A DNA stretch of 64,000 nt, taken from CAISIP01 sp038326025. GTDB taxonomy: Bacteria; Pseudomonadota; Gammaproteobacteria; Burkholderiales; Burkholderiaceae_C. Both the position numbers and the translations under genes were made by a program. Location of the stretch: contig JBBQJP010000012.1 in assembly GCA_038326025.1 (NCBI GenBank), positions 1-64,000 of the forward strand. Reading direction: 5' to 3'. Positions 48,705 to 55,720 of this stretch are shown here, in pieces. The notes beneath the pieces are model-generated. The model ran no database searches and had not been told where the DNA came from. It was given only the letters and a program-made list of their open reading frames with translations. Every line of letters starts with the position of its first letter. Within the stretch, counting starts at the first letter, position 1.

Positions 48705-49115
48705 CTATCTGGCGCGCCGGCGCAGGTCAGGTGGAAAGCGCCACCAGACCGCCGCCGTGGCAAGCCCGAAGGCGGTGTAGGCCAGCGCAAAAACCCAATC
48801 CGGCGCCTCGTAGTAAAGCAGGCGCTGCAGCCAGAATTCGATGAAGCTTCCCCCGTACGTGCTCTGCCCCGCGCTGGCGCGTAGCCACATCTCCAGCGTG
48901 GTCAGCGGGCAAACCAACCCGAGCCAGGCTTGGGCGGCCACGACGGCAATGGCCACCAGGTGGGCCAAGCGAAACCACAGGGCATTGACCCAGCGCCAGT
49001 GCCACCAATTGCCCACCACGACAAGTACCAGGCCACCGACAACAAACAGCACGATGGCCACATGCACCGACAACACCAGATCGGCGAGCAGGCGATACGG
49101 GATGGACAGGTTCAC
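48705..49115 (-). CDS. DUF2784 membrane protein
   Basis: A 136-residue DUF2784 protein with four hydrophobic segments. It begins RLLADLVLSVHVAIVLFVV and contains CPLTTLEMWLR near residue 70 and SFIEFWLQRLLYYEAP near residue 92, all typical of the family. The function is unknown. The start is a GTG at 49115. It sits 63 bp after the stop of the next gene in the block. Confidence 0.85.
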   Translation of the reverse strand: MNLSIPYRLLADLVLSVHVAIVLFVVGGLVLVVVGNWWHWRWVNALWFRLAHLVAIAVVAAQAWLGLVCPLTTLEMWLRASAGQSTYGGSFIEFWLQRLLYYEAPDWVFALAYTAFGLATAAVWWRFPPDLRRRAR

Positions 49116-49178
49116 GACCCGGATCTGACGTGGGTGAGGCGCCGTGCTGGATCGCGCGAGGACTTGTCCAGAGTGACC

Positions 49179-49589
49179 TCAGCTTGCGCGCATGCGATTG
49201 TTGCGCGCCTGGTGCTCGAGTTCGCAAAGCCCCAGCGCCTCCATCAATGGCGGCAGGTAAACGCCAAAGCGCCCGCGCAGTCCCTTTTTCAGGCCGTACC
49301 AGCCACCGATCGGATTGGCCGGATCGCGTCCCCATTCCTCCACGGTTCCGTCCTTGGCGAGTTTCTGCTCATCGGCGCCGCCGAGTTCAACCCAGTCGCC
49401 GGCGGCCAGTAGCATCGCGTGCAGGTCGGCGATACATCGGGCGTCGTAAAACAATACGGTGCTGCCGACCGTACAAACCAGGATGCGACGACCTTCCTTT
49501 TCGTCGGTGTGCATCGTGAACGCGGAGGTTCCCGGCGCAGTCTTCAGATTCCAGGGATCGTCCTTGGTGCGGTTGGGCAATTTTTCCAT
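49179..49589 (-). CDS. Conserved cytoplasmic protein of unknown function
   Basis: A 136-residue soluble protein. I recognise the conserved pattern KTAPGTSAFTMHTDEKEGRR, STVLFYDARCIADLHAML, GADEQ and WYGLKKGLRGRFG from uncharacterised bacterial proteins (a DUF6855-like family, named from memory). There is no signal peptide or membrane segment. It starts 15 bp after the GFA gene's stop, so the two could be read together. Confidence 0.65.
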   Translation of the reverse strand: MEKLPNRTKDDPWNLKTAPGTSAFTMHTDEKEGRRILVCTVGSTVLFYDARCIADLHAMLLAAGDWVELGGADEQKLAKDGTVEEWGRDPANPIGGWYGLKKGLRGRFGVYLPPLMEALGLCELEHQARNNRMRAS

Positions 49590-49604
49590 GGGATTTCTTC
49601 AGCG

Positions 49605-50021
49605 TCAGTTGGGGGCGCTGTCGTCCGGCGGTGCGAACTGTGCGAAAACCTCCTGCTCGGTCAGCATAAGGGTCTCGTTGGCCAGCGCATAGTAGGCGGG
49701 CTTCTTGTCGACAAAGATCTGACTTGTGATCTCGAACTGATTCGAGTCAATCGCGCCTGCCGGAACGAAATATTCGCCCGTTGCCAGCAATCGGTAATAC
49801 AGGTGTGTGCCGCACTGCTTGCAGAAGGCACGTTCGGCCCATTGCGACGACGCATACACCGTGATCTGATCCTTACCCTCGAACACCACATCAGGACCGC
49901 AGTGAACCGCCAGCAAAGGCCCTCCGCCCCAACGGCGACACGAACCGCAATGGCAGGCTCCGATATCCCGGGCGTCGGGCGCGGTGAACCGGACCGCACC
50001 ACAAAGACAAGAACCTTTCAT
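49605..50021 (-). CDS. GFA-family (Gfa/CENP-V) protein
   Basis: A 138-residue GFA-domain protein. The zinc ligands are in GSCLCGAVRF, CHCGSCRRWGGG and CKQCGTHLYY, in the standard arrangement of glutathione-dependent formaldehyde-activating and CENP-V proteins. True Gfa activity is doubtful for most members. ATG 50021 is preceded by a strong AGGAGG site. Such proteins are frequent as mobile gene cassettes, which fits its place in this block. Confidence 0.9.
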   Translation of the reverse strand: MKGSCLCGAVRFTAPDARDIGACHCGSCRRWGGGPLLAVHCGPDVVFEGKDQITVYASSQWAERAFCKQCGTHLYYRLLATGEYFVPAGAIDSNQFEITSQIFVDKKPAYYALANETLMLTEQEVFAQFAPPDDSAPN

Positions 50022-50145
50022 TTGCAAATACCTCCTCTTATTCAGTGAACAAGTGCCGGCCACTGCATCTGCTGGACCTTCATGCGAAGGCAGCGCCGAG
50101 CGCAAGTTTTCGGGCTTCTTTGTCCGTCAGCTTCGCAAAATAATT

Positions 50146-50685
50146 CTAGGCCGCAAACCGGACCTGGGCGCTGGCCACGGCGACGGCCCGCGGACCAAAA
50201 CTCGCGATATGGGTCAAGGTCGCATTCTCATGTGCGATGACCTGGGCCGCCGAGATGGCCGCGTTGCCCGCCGAGGTATGCCCGTCCGCAACCAGCACCA
50301 CCGGGAAGCCCAGGGACAGTGCACGCCGCACGGTGGTATCGACGCAGAATTCGGAGTGCATGCCACAGACGACCAGCTTATCGATACCGTGGCTGCGCAG
50401 CAGTTCTTCGAGACCGGTTCGCAAAAAACAATCCGGCGTGGTCTTGCGCAACATGATGTCGCCTGGTCGCACATCCAGCCCGTCGGCGAGTTTCCACGCC
50501 GGCGTGCCATGCTCCAGATAACCCGACGTCGATTCATGCTGCACGAACACGACCGGCGCCGCTGCCAGCCGGGCCTGGTGCGTGACAGCGTTGATGCGGT
50601 CTATCGTGGCCGGGCAATCGAATGCAGCGCCTTCGCCTTCACAAAGGCCTTGCTGGACGTCGATGATCAGAACAGCGGATGTCAT
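50146..50685 (-). CDS. Isochorismatase-family cysteine hydrolase
   Basis: A 179-residue cysteine hydrolase. The catalytic triad is visible: the aspartate in VLIIDVQQG, the lysine in MLRKTTPDCF and the cysteine in GMHSEFCVDTTVRRA. The family splits amide or enol-ether bonds of small substrates (nicotinamide, isochorismate, carbamoyl compounds). Length is normal. It is a lone gene with a 124-bp gap to GFA. Confidence 0.9.
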   Translation of the reverse strand: MTSAVLIIDVQQGLCEGEGAAFDCPATIDRINAVTHQARLAAAPVVFVQHESTSGYLEHGTPAWKLADGLDVRPGDIMLRKTTPDCFLRTGLEELLRSHGIDKLVVCGMHSEFCVDTTVRRALSLGFPVVLVADGHTSAGNAAISAAQVIAHENATLTHIASFGPRAVAVASAQVRFAA

Positions 50686-50745
50686 ATGTTTTTCCTTTCC
50701 GTTTTGCGCGCTCGCAAATTCAGAGCGGACCTCGGTCCGGCCATT
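50686..50745 (-). terminator. Possible hairpin between thioesterase and cysteine-hydrolase genes
   Basis: The gap holds a perfect CGGACC/GGTCCG inverted pair around a two-base centre (about 50726-50739). There is no following T-run in the minus-strand direction, so intrinsic termination is doubtful. Confidence 0.25.
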
Positions 50746-51156
50746 TCACGTCTTCGCGTCCAGCACTAGCTGGGTCTGCGTGACCACCGCACACAACTTG
50801 CCCTGCGCATTGGTGATGCGGGTTTGCCAAACCATGGTCGTGCGCCCACGGTGCAACGCCGTGCTCTCGCCGGTGACTCGGGTTCCGACCTTGGCGCCCC
50901 CGACGAAATGGGTGCTGGAGTCTGTGGTGGTGGTGCGTCGTCCGGCCGACAGGTTGACCACCGTGCCCACAGCGCCCAGCGTGTCGGCGAACGCCATGTA
51001 TGCGCCGCCGTGCATGATTCCGCCGGCCGTACAGAGATCTGGTCGTACCTCCAGCTCTGCGACCACGCGCTCCGCCGACAGCTCGGTGAGCCGAACGCCC
51101 ATGAGTCCAGGAAACAAGGGTTCCAGAAGCTTTTGCATCGCATCAACAGTCAGCAT
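50746..51156 (-). CDS. PaaI-type hotdog thioesterase
   Basis: A 136-residue hotdog-fold protein. It has the family helix and loop GGIMHGGAYMAFADTLGAVGTV, whose HGG segment is the usual catalytic region, and a downstream STHFVGGAKVGTRV strand. It would hydrolyse acyl- or aryl-CoA esters. ATG 51156 is preceded by GGGAGAC. It lies far from any paa genes and is one of the unrelated small genes of this block. Confidence 0.88.
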   Translation of the reverse strand: MLTVDAMQKLLEPLFPGLMGVRLTELSAERVVAELEVRPDLCTAGGIMHGGAYMAFADTLGAVGTVVNLSAGRRTTTTDSSTHFVGGAKVGTRVTGESTALHRGRTTMVWQTRITNAQGKLCAVVTQTQLVLDAKT

Positions 51157-51189
51157 GACGGTGTCTCCCTGAGTCAGAATTTTTGCGCT

Positions 51190-51293
51190 TGCCAACCATA
51201 TTAGTGCGCATAAGGCAGTCCCGAATATCGGTCGTTCTCATCACCCGCCGGCGCCGTGGCAGTTGAACGAAACGACAGGCAAAGTGTTGGCTA
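51190..51293 (-). other. Possible degenerate integron attC-like site
   Basis: On the plus strand, TGCCAAC (51190-51196) faces GTTGGCT (51286-51292), 103 bp overall, between the thioesterase start and the SRPBCC stop. The right element is one base from GTTRRRY and the left two bases from RYYYAAC. An inner pair TCGTTC/GAACGA can extend the fold. This matches the size of an attC site, but not its consensus well. Confidence 0.2.
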
Positions 51294-51740
51294 ACCCGGT
51301 ATCTCAGGCTCGACCAAGGTGGCCAGCTGTGCAAGCGACTCCTGCCAGCCGAGGTAGCACATTTCGAGTGGGATCACCTCGGGTATGCCACTTTGGAAGA
51401 TGCTCAGCTCGGTTCCGCACATCACGGGTTCTAGATTGACCGTGACCTCCATGGTGCCGGGCAGGTTCGGATCGTCAAACCTGTCGGTGTACCGTATCCG
51501 CTCACCGGGGATGAGCTCGAGGTACTCGCCGCCGAAGGAATGACCATTGCCGCTGGTGAAATTGTGAAACGACATCTTGAACGTGCCGCCAACGCGCGCT
51601 TCCATCTGATGCACGGTGCAGGTGAAACCGTACGGCGGGAGCCACTTCGACATCGCCCCGGGTTCCAGGAAGGCACGATAGACTTTTTCTGGCTTCGCGC
51701 GCAGCACGCGATGAAGGCGAACGGTGTGGTCGGAGGACAT
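51291..51740 (-). CDS. SRPBCC/AHSA1-family protein
   Basis: A 149-residue START-like lipid- or ligand-binding protein of the AHSA1 group. It has the typical opening VRLHRVLRAKPEKVYRAFLE, the WLPPYGFTC turn and the C-terminal helix LGWQESLAQLATLVEP. The ligand is unknown. Such proteins are common single-gene cassettes. It is separated by about 27 bp from the decayed sequence to the right. Confidence 0.9.
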   Translation of the reverse strand: MSSDHTVRLHRVLRAKPEKVYRAFLEPGAMSKWLPPYGFTCTVHQMEARVGGTFKMSFHNFTSGNGHSFGGEYLELIPGERIRYTDRFDDPNLPGTMEVTVNLEPVMCGTELSIFQSGIPEVIPLEMCYLGWQESLAQLATLVEPEIPG

Positions 51741-51767
51741 GGGTGGCTCCCTTTCGACGGCTGGGAT

Positions 51768-51917
51768 TCAAGAACTAGAAGACAGGTTCAAACGCACGGC
51801 TCCCTGAACGATTGGCCTCAGTGCCATTGCCACACGACTGGAGTTCTTCGGCGAAACGGTGTCTACGCGAATGGGCGCAAGCAGCCTGATGGTCAACGAT
51901 TTCATGTAGTGTGTCAT
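51768..51917 (-). pseudogene. Short-chain dehydrogenase remnant (C-terminal piece)
   Basis: A 49-codon stretch reads MTHYMKSLTIRLLAPIRVDT then VSP. This resembles the helix and strand just after the catalytic Tyr-Lys of SDR enzymes (a typical form is ...LAPIRVNTVSPG). The Rossmann start, the catalytic serine and the YxxxK are absent, and the end after VSP is not SDR-like. It is therefore read as a fragment of a lost SDR gene; the resemblance is short. Confidence 0.35.
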
Positions 51918-52150
51918 TGCCGCGTTGCCAGCAACGCCCATAAGCCGGCGGCCGACAACAGCGACCCTGCCACCACCTTGAAGCGATGCTGCGCCATGGC
52001 AGACGAAAGGATTCGACGTGCATGGGATGCAAGAAGTGCATGAGGCCTTGTGTTCAATGTGGCCAGCACCACGAACGTGGACGCGAGAAGCCAAAGTAAA
52101 CCGCAACTCCACGTAACCACGACTGCACCTGGGGCGACTCGATCACCGAC
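51914..52150 (-). pseudogene. Membrane transporter remnant, LysE-like C-terminus
   Basis: About 75 codons encode a hydrophobic segment (VVTWSCGLLWLLASTFVVLA) then a basic loop and a final helix (FKVVAGSLLSAAGLWALLA). This arrangement resembles the last third of LysE/RhtB amino acid exporters. The upstream part does not continue as a membrane protein. Its stop overlaps the start of the SDR-like remnant. The family assignment is tentative. Confidence 0.3.
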
Positions 52151-52182
52151 GTTCTGAAGGCATGGGACAGAACCCTCGCGCG

Positions 52183-52635
52183 TTACGGAGCGACTACTGC
52201 TGCCGAGATGCCTGCGAGAGCCTTGCCGATGTTCGCTGCAACGCCGCACGCAGGTACTTCGTGACGCTTGGCCAGGTAGGCGGGGTCGTTGTAACCAAGC
52301 CATACTTGCCCCGCAGCATCTTGCCAGACGAGCGCCTTCAGCGGAAGGTCGATGCCGACCGACTGCGCGCACTCCATGAACGGCGTTCCGCCCTGGGGAT
52401 TGCCAAATATCAGCACTTCCGTGGGGCGAAGCGTCTTGCCGATCTTGGCCGCACCTGCTGCATGGTCGACTCTTGCGAACACCATCAAGCCGCGTTGCTT
52501 GACCGTTTCTTCCAGTCGGTCCATCGTCACCTTGGCACTGTGTGTACTCTTGGACGCGATGAGGCCATCGGCCGCTTGACTGAGATACGCCATCGACAGC
52601 AGTGCGGTGGCGACAAAAATGCGTAAAGCGGACAT
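52183..52635 (-). CDS. DUF302 periplasmic protein
   Basis: A 150-residue protein with a clear Sec signal (RIFVATALLSMAYLSQA) followed by a DUF302 domain: TMDRLEETVKQRGLMVFARVDHAAGA, then RPTEVLIFGNPQGGTPFM and DLPLKALVWQD. The DUF302 fold binds an unknown ligand. An AGGAGG site precedes ATG 52635. The sequence ATTAGAC (minus strand, about 52666-52672) in front of it is one base off the GTTRRRY core, which is suggestive but not enough to call a cassette boundary. Confidence 0.88.
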   Translation of the reverse strand: MSALRIFVATALLSMAYLSQAADGLIASKSTHSAKVTMDRLEETVKQRGLMVFARVDHAAGAAKIGKTLRPTEVLIFGNPQGGTPFMECAQSVGIDLPLKALVWQDAAGQVWLGYNDPAYLAKRHEVPACGVAANIGKALAGISAAVVAP

Positions 52636-53093
52636 GGGTTTCCTCCTGAATTCGAATGCCCCAGTCTAATTGTGATCCCTGAACTGATGCGCAACGGCCT
52701 CGCAGCCTCCAGCCTCAGTCGGGCCTCCGGTGGCTTGAAGAGTCCGGCAAGCGCATCGAGCACCAACCCCGGCGCTTCAAGTTGCGGCAAGTGTCCGACC
52801 CCCGCAAGCGTCTGGAACCCGGCCTGTCCACCCACAATCGCCCCGGATATGCAGGCCTGCACGTCGAGCGAGGTTCGCACATGCCCTGACACGGACGACT
52901 TCTCATATCCTGGCATGTCGTACCAGTAGACCTTGTATTGCTTTGCGAGTTGGGGGATCAGTCGATGCCAGGAATAGGATGACCAAGGCCAGCCGTGAGC
53001 GAGGACCAATGGTCTTCCTGCGCCCGCACTTCCGGCGGCCACTGTGCCCGCGCTGGTGCGCAAGCGCTGTTCGAGGTGCCACTTCATGCGCAT
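52527..53093 (-). pseudogene. Alpha/beta hydrolase with internal deletion
   Basis: The first 80 residues form a normal start of an epoxide-hydrolase-like protein (VLAHGWPWSSYSWHRLIPQL, YDMPGYEKS). They then run directly into the family's end region (QTLAGVGHLPQLEAP...VLDALAGLF). The whole central part is missing, including the GHDxGG nucleophile elbow, cap domain and acid residue, an absence of roughly 150 residues. The frame then runs on past the normal end into the DUF302 leader. It cannot encode an active enzyme. Confidence 0.7.
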
Positions 53094-53155
53094 GCTTTAC
53101 CTGTTGAGGGCGAAACGTCGATAGGCGGAGGTCGAAACAGGCACGACGGCTAGCG

Positions 53156-53365
53156 CTACTCGGTCGATGCGGGTTGCGCCTGCTTGATACGGTGGATCGC
53201 GCAGAGGCTTTTCTTTGCATCTTCCGGATTGCGAAACCCGCCATTCACCTTGCGCATGCGCACGACAGTCATCCAAGGTTGAAGCATGAGCTTTAACAGC
53301 ATGATCGAAGCCGCCAGTGCGTATGTCCAGAAGACCGGGTTCTCGAGACTCAGGGATGAAATCAT
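53156..53365 (-). pseudogene. MAPEG-family protein, truncated N-terminal half
   Basis: A 69-residue stretch: a first membrane helix (ENPVFWTYALAASIMLLKLM) and the MAPEG loop VVRMRKVNGGFRNPEDAKK. This is the typical start of microsomal-glutathione-transferase-like proteins of about 140 residues. The remaining helices are missing and the frame ends in unrelated residues (IKQAQPASTE). I read it as truncated. No matching second half is visible in the next frame. Confidence 0.6.
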
Positions 53366-53584
53366 GCGGGATTCCTTCGCGAAAATTGTGGCTGCGCATT
53401 GCGTGCAGCGCAATGATCGGGCCTGGCGGGCAGCCTGAACGGGTTCCGATGGACTTCAAGACCCGCTGGCTTTGGCAGAGAACAAGACCTAAGCCGTTGG
53501 CGCCGCGCTGCACATATTCAGTTGACCACCTGGTCAGGCCGCATTCGGGTGGACTGTGAATGAAAGACTCGGGCGGTCGATGAC
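53366..53584 (-). other. 219-bp gap with no supported gene
   Basis: Between the MAPEG fragment and the DUF1905 gene. Minus-strand CTTAGGT (near 53493) differs in one base from the GTTRRRY integron core, and GCCAAC lies next to it, but no balanced pair of core sites is apparent. Confidence 0.2.
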
Positions 53585-54085
53585 TCAGGTCTGATCATGC
53601 AACTTCTCCCTTCTTTTTTGAGCGGCTTCCACGGCCTGTTGAATTCTCTTCTCGCGCGTCTGCGGTTTGGCCGCATCGTCGATCCGCCGGATGATGAAGT
53701 TCTGCTTGCCGGGCGGCAATAACTTGAAGGCTTCTTGCACACCTTCGGCGCGAAGCGCAACCATCAGATCCTCGGGTATCGCCACGTCTGCGCGATCCAG
53801 CACGGTCACGCGCACTTGTATGCGATCGCCGGTCCTGATCTGCGTCTGCTGACGGATTCTTGCCTTGATGCGGATGTAGTGTTGTCCGCCGCCGACCGGG
53901 AAGAGACTCACCTGAAAAGGTTCGGAGTCGTTCACGCGTGCCGTGACCAGGACAGGTCCCTTGGTACCCAAGGCCGCTGTGATCTCTGCGGGGACCGGAA
54001 CGGCGCAATAGTCCATCCCTTTGGACCAGTTCTCCAGGACTGCCTGAAACGAAAATTGCCGGCCTGCGGCTGGAGCGGGCTTCAT
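53585..54085 (-). CDS. DUF1905 / YdeI-like protein
   Basis: A 166-residue protein with two parts. Residues 9-95 are a DUF1905 domain (FSFQAVLENWSKGMDYCAVPVP, LGTKGPVLVTARVNDSEPFQVSL). Residues about 105-160 are a YdeI/OmpD-associated-type helical region (LLPPGKQNFIIRRIDDAAKPQ, then basic REKRIQQAVEAAQKRR). The function is unknown. The ATG at 54085 follows a GAGG site; a GTG at 54106 that overlaps the GNAT stop is also possible. Confidence 0.82.
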   Translation of the reverse strand: MKPAPAAGRQFSFQAVLENWSKGMDYCAVPVPAEITAALGTKGPVLVTARVNDSEPFQVSLFPVGGGQHYIRIKARIRQQTQIRTGDRIQVRVTVLDRADVAIPEDLMVALRAEGVQEAFKLLPPGKQNFIIRRIDDAAKPQTREKRIQQAVEAAQKRREKLHDQT

Positions 54086-54095
54086 GGACAAGGCC

Positions 54096-54560
54096 TCAGG
54101 TTGCACGGGTGGACACGCGCAATTGCGGCCGCACCCTTTGAGGATCCCCTTCTATGGGTGCTGCCACATGACCGACATGCCTGGCCCCGCAAGAAAGGTA
54201 GAAACCCTCGGCGTGGGGATCGGAGTCGATGGCGAGTTCATCCTGATTGGCGGCCGATGCGTAGCGCATAGCCTGAATCAGCAAGGCTTTGCCAATGCCT
54301 CGCCCCATGTGCGACGGATGAACCCACATGCCCCAGACTTCCCATGGCACAACATCCGTCGCAAGCTGAATGAACCCGGCGAATTGCCCTGATTGCTCGG
54401 CAACGAACACGGGGCGAACCTCGAGCAGTTCGGCCTTGACCTCGAGCTCGGGGCGCCAGGCCTCGAGTTGTCCTTCCGCGTATCCCCAATGTGCCTTGGC
54501 CGCAAAAGCGAGCGCATTGAGTTTCGGGATATCTGCCGCGCTGGCAAGACGGCGCAACAT
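54096..54560 (-). CDS. GNAT-family N-acetyltransferase
   Basis: A 154-residue acetyltransferase. The acetyl-CoA-binding motif is GMWVHPSHMGRGIGKALLI (the R/QxxGxG/A loop), preceded by the strand FVAEQSGQFAGFIQLA and followed by GFYLSCGARHVGH. The substrate is unknown; GNAT genes are among the most frequent integron cassettes. It is 10 bp from the DUF1905 gene, so these two cannot be separated by a full attC site. Confidence 0.85.
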   Translation of the reverse strand: MLRRLASAADIPKLNALAFAAKAHWGYAEGQLEAWRPELEVKAELLEVRPVFVAEQSGQFAGFIQLATDVVPWEVWGMWVHPSHMGRGIGKALLIQAMRYASAANQDELAIDSDPHAEGFYLSCGARHVGHVAAPIEGDPQRVRPQLRVSTRAT

Positions 54561-54693
54561 GTTCGGACTAACTTTCGCGCCAAACGGGAGCCAACAATCG
54601 GCCGCGCCGCGAGAAGGGCAAGCTGCTGGAGCGCCGCCGGCTTTTGGTTCTGCGCTTGCGCAAGGATTTAGGCATCGCCGGTTCGGTGTGCAA

Positions 54694-55149
54694 TCAATTT
54701 GGCTTGCGCCAGACGCGGAGTTGATGCTGACCTGATTGCGACAGCCCGTCCACAAAGTCTCCGCCAGAGTTCCCGAACTTCAGATTCGCGCTGTTCACGT
54801 CGTATCTCAGTCCTTGCGCTTCGAAATGAGCGATCACAGCCTCCCGCGGTAGTTCCACTCTGTACTGGTAGATGCGCCAGACTGGGTGGTACTGCGCGAT
54901 CTGTCTGGCTGTCTCCACCGGCATCAGTTTCGCCCCTGCCGGCAGCTTGACTCCGAGTTCCTCAGCAGTTGGCGGCCGCGATGTGAGTTCCTTCTGCACG
55001 GCGACGCGTTTCTGATTGACCACGAAGCCGCCAGCCGTGACTGTGGGGTCGCCTGCTTCAACGACGATCTTCGCGAATCGGTCTGCAGCTTGGCTTTCTG
55101 GGGCATACATGGCGACCAAGAATGCGAGGCAGCAGGGGATGGGACGCAT
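54694..55149 (-). CDS. Small exported protein of unknown function
   Basis: A 151-residue protein not recognised as a known family. The N-terminus (IPCCLAFLVAMYAPESQA) is a good signal peptide with AxA-type cleavage. The mature domain includes AGGFVVNQKRVAVQKELTSR and PVWRIYQYRVELPREAVIAHF. This is the gene nearest the integrase remnant, i.e. the place of the first cassette if the block is an integron array. ATG 55149 has only a weak upstream ribosome site. Confidence 0.6.
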   Translation of the reverse strand: MRPIPCCLAFLVAMYAPESQAADRFAKIVVEAGDPTVTAGGFVVNQKRVAVQKELTSRPPTAEELGVKLPAGAKLMPVETARQIAQYHPVWRIYQYRVELPREAVIAHFEAQGLRYDVNSANLKFGNSGGDFVDGLSQSGQHQLRVWRKPN

Positions 55150-55270
55150 AAAGGGTAAGTGGGCTACAGCAAGTTGAAATGCGATGCCTGACGTGATGTG
55201 TGGAGCAACAACCGCACCGTACAAAAGTGGACGCCCGATAACCTGGCCATCGAAAACTCGCGCAAGTGGC
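55150..55270. other. Divergent gap next to the integrase remnant
   Basis: This is where an attI site would lie. No GTTRRRY core was found on the minus strand. AGCCAAC at 54589-54595 and TTTGGCT at 54698-54704, around the first gene's 3' end, are the only near-matches close by. Confidence 0.2.
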
Positions 55271-55299
55271 TTGCAGTCTGCCTTGCACGTAAATATACT
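55271..55299 (+). promoter_or_regulatory. Sigma70-type promoter of the integrase remnant
   Basis: TTGCAG (55271-55276), a 17-base spacer and TATACT (55294-55299). The -10 matches the consensus in five of six positions and the spacing is ideal. It lies 28 bp before the remnant's ATG. Confidence 0.6.
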
Positions 55300-55313
55300 G
55301 GATGAAACACCAG
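55298..55313 (+). promoter_or_regulatory. LexA-box-like operator (CTG-N10-CAG)
   Basis: CTGGATGAAACACCAG fits the LexA frame CTG-N10-CAG, although the AT-rich core is weak. It overlaps the -10 hexamer and the expected start point, as in SOS-controlled intI genes. Binding would repress both the remnant and, if cotranscribed, dinB. Confidence 0.45.
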
Positions 55314-55327
55314 CCCCAAAACTCCCC

Positions 55328-55720
55328 ATGAATCCCCGCGCCCCGCCGTTGCCGTCCAGCCGCTTGCTGGACCAGGTTCGTCTGCGGATTCGATATATCC
55401 ACTTTAACCTCGACACCGAGAATGTGAACCGGTATTGGGCACTTATTTTTTTGTTCTGGTCGGGTCGCAACGGCGCCAACAAGCAGATGCGGCATCCGCA
55501 CGATATCGACGCCAACGGAGTCGAGGCGGTCTTGACCCTGTTCGCCGCCAAACGCCAGGTATCGGCGTCCACCCACGGTCAAGCCCTGGCTGCGATCCAG
55601 TGTCTTTACCGCGCGGTGCTGGCCATCGGTTTGCCATCGGCACCAGCAAAGTGCGCCTGTCTGCCACCGGTCGCGTGGCACCGGCTGCTGCACCTGTCCT
55701 GCGCGAAAATCTACGCGTGA
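55328..55720 (+). pseudogene. Integron integrase (IntI-like tyrosine recombinase), N-terminal fragment
   Basis: A 130-residue reading frame. Residues about 10-100 align in mind with the SAM-like DNA-binding domain of integron integrases: LLDQVRLRIRYIHFNLDTEN, RHPHDIDANGVEAVLTLFAA and KRQVSASTHGQALAAIQCLY, compared with the ...LLDQxRERIRxxHYSxRTE..., RHP...VEAFL and R.VSxSTxxQAL patterns of IntI. After AIGLP the match ends. The whole catalytic domain with R-H-R-Y and the IntI-specific insert is absent, so it is inactive. A 6-7 residue insertion before RHP is also unusual. The stop overlaps the GTG start of dinB by 4 bp. The gene points away from the small-gene block to its left. Confidence 0.75.

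Noticed and set aside
47949..48884. 311-codon plus-strand frame over the GGCT and DUF2784 genes
   Set aside because: The minus-strand proteins have recognisable family motifs, while this frame has none.
50084..50136. GCGAAG/CTTCGC inverted pair in the GFA-isochorismatase gap, considered as an attC stem
   Set aside because: The ends do not resemble core sites and the span is short; it is more likely a chance GC-rich inverted repeat.
54096..54755. Long form of the GNAT gene starting at 54755
   Set aside because: The extra 65 residues do not look like a GNAT domain and run into the neighbouring gene; ATG 54560 gives the normal length.
55435..55716. N-terminal extension of the dinB frame
   Set aside because: The 94 extra codons overlap the integrase-fragment frame and are Arg/Pro-rich noise; DinB homologues start near the RRIAHLDMDAF segment.
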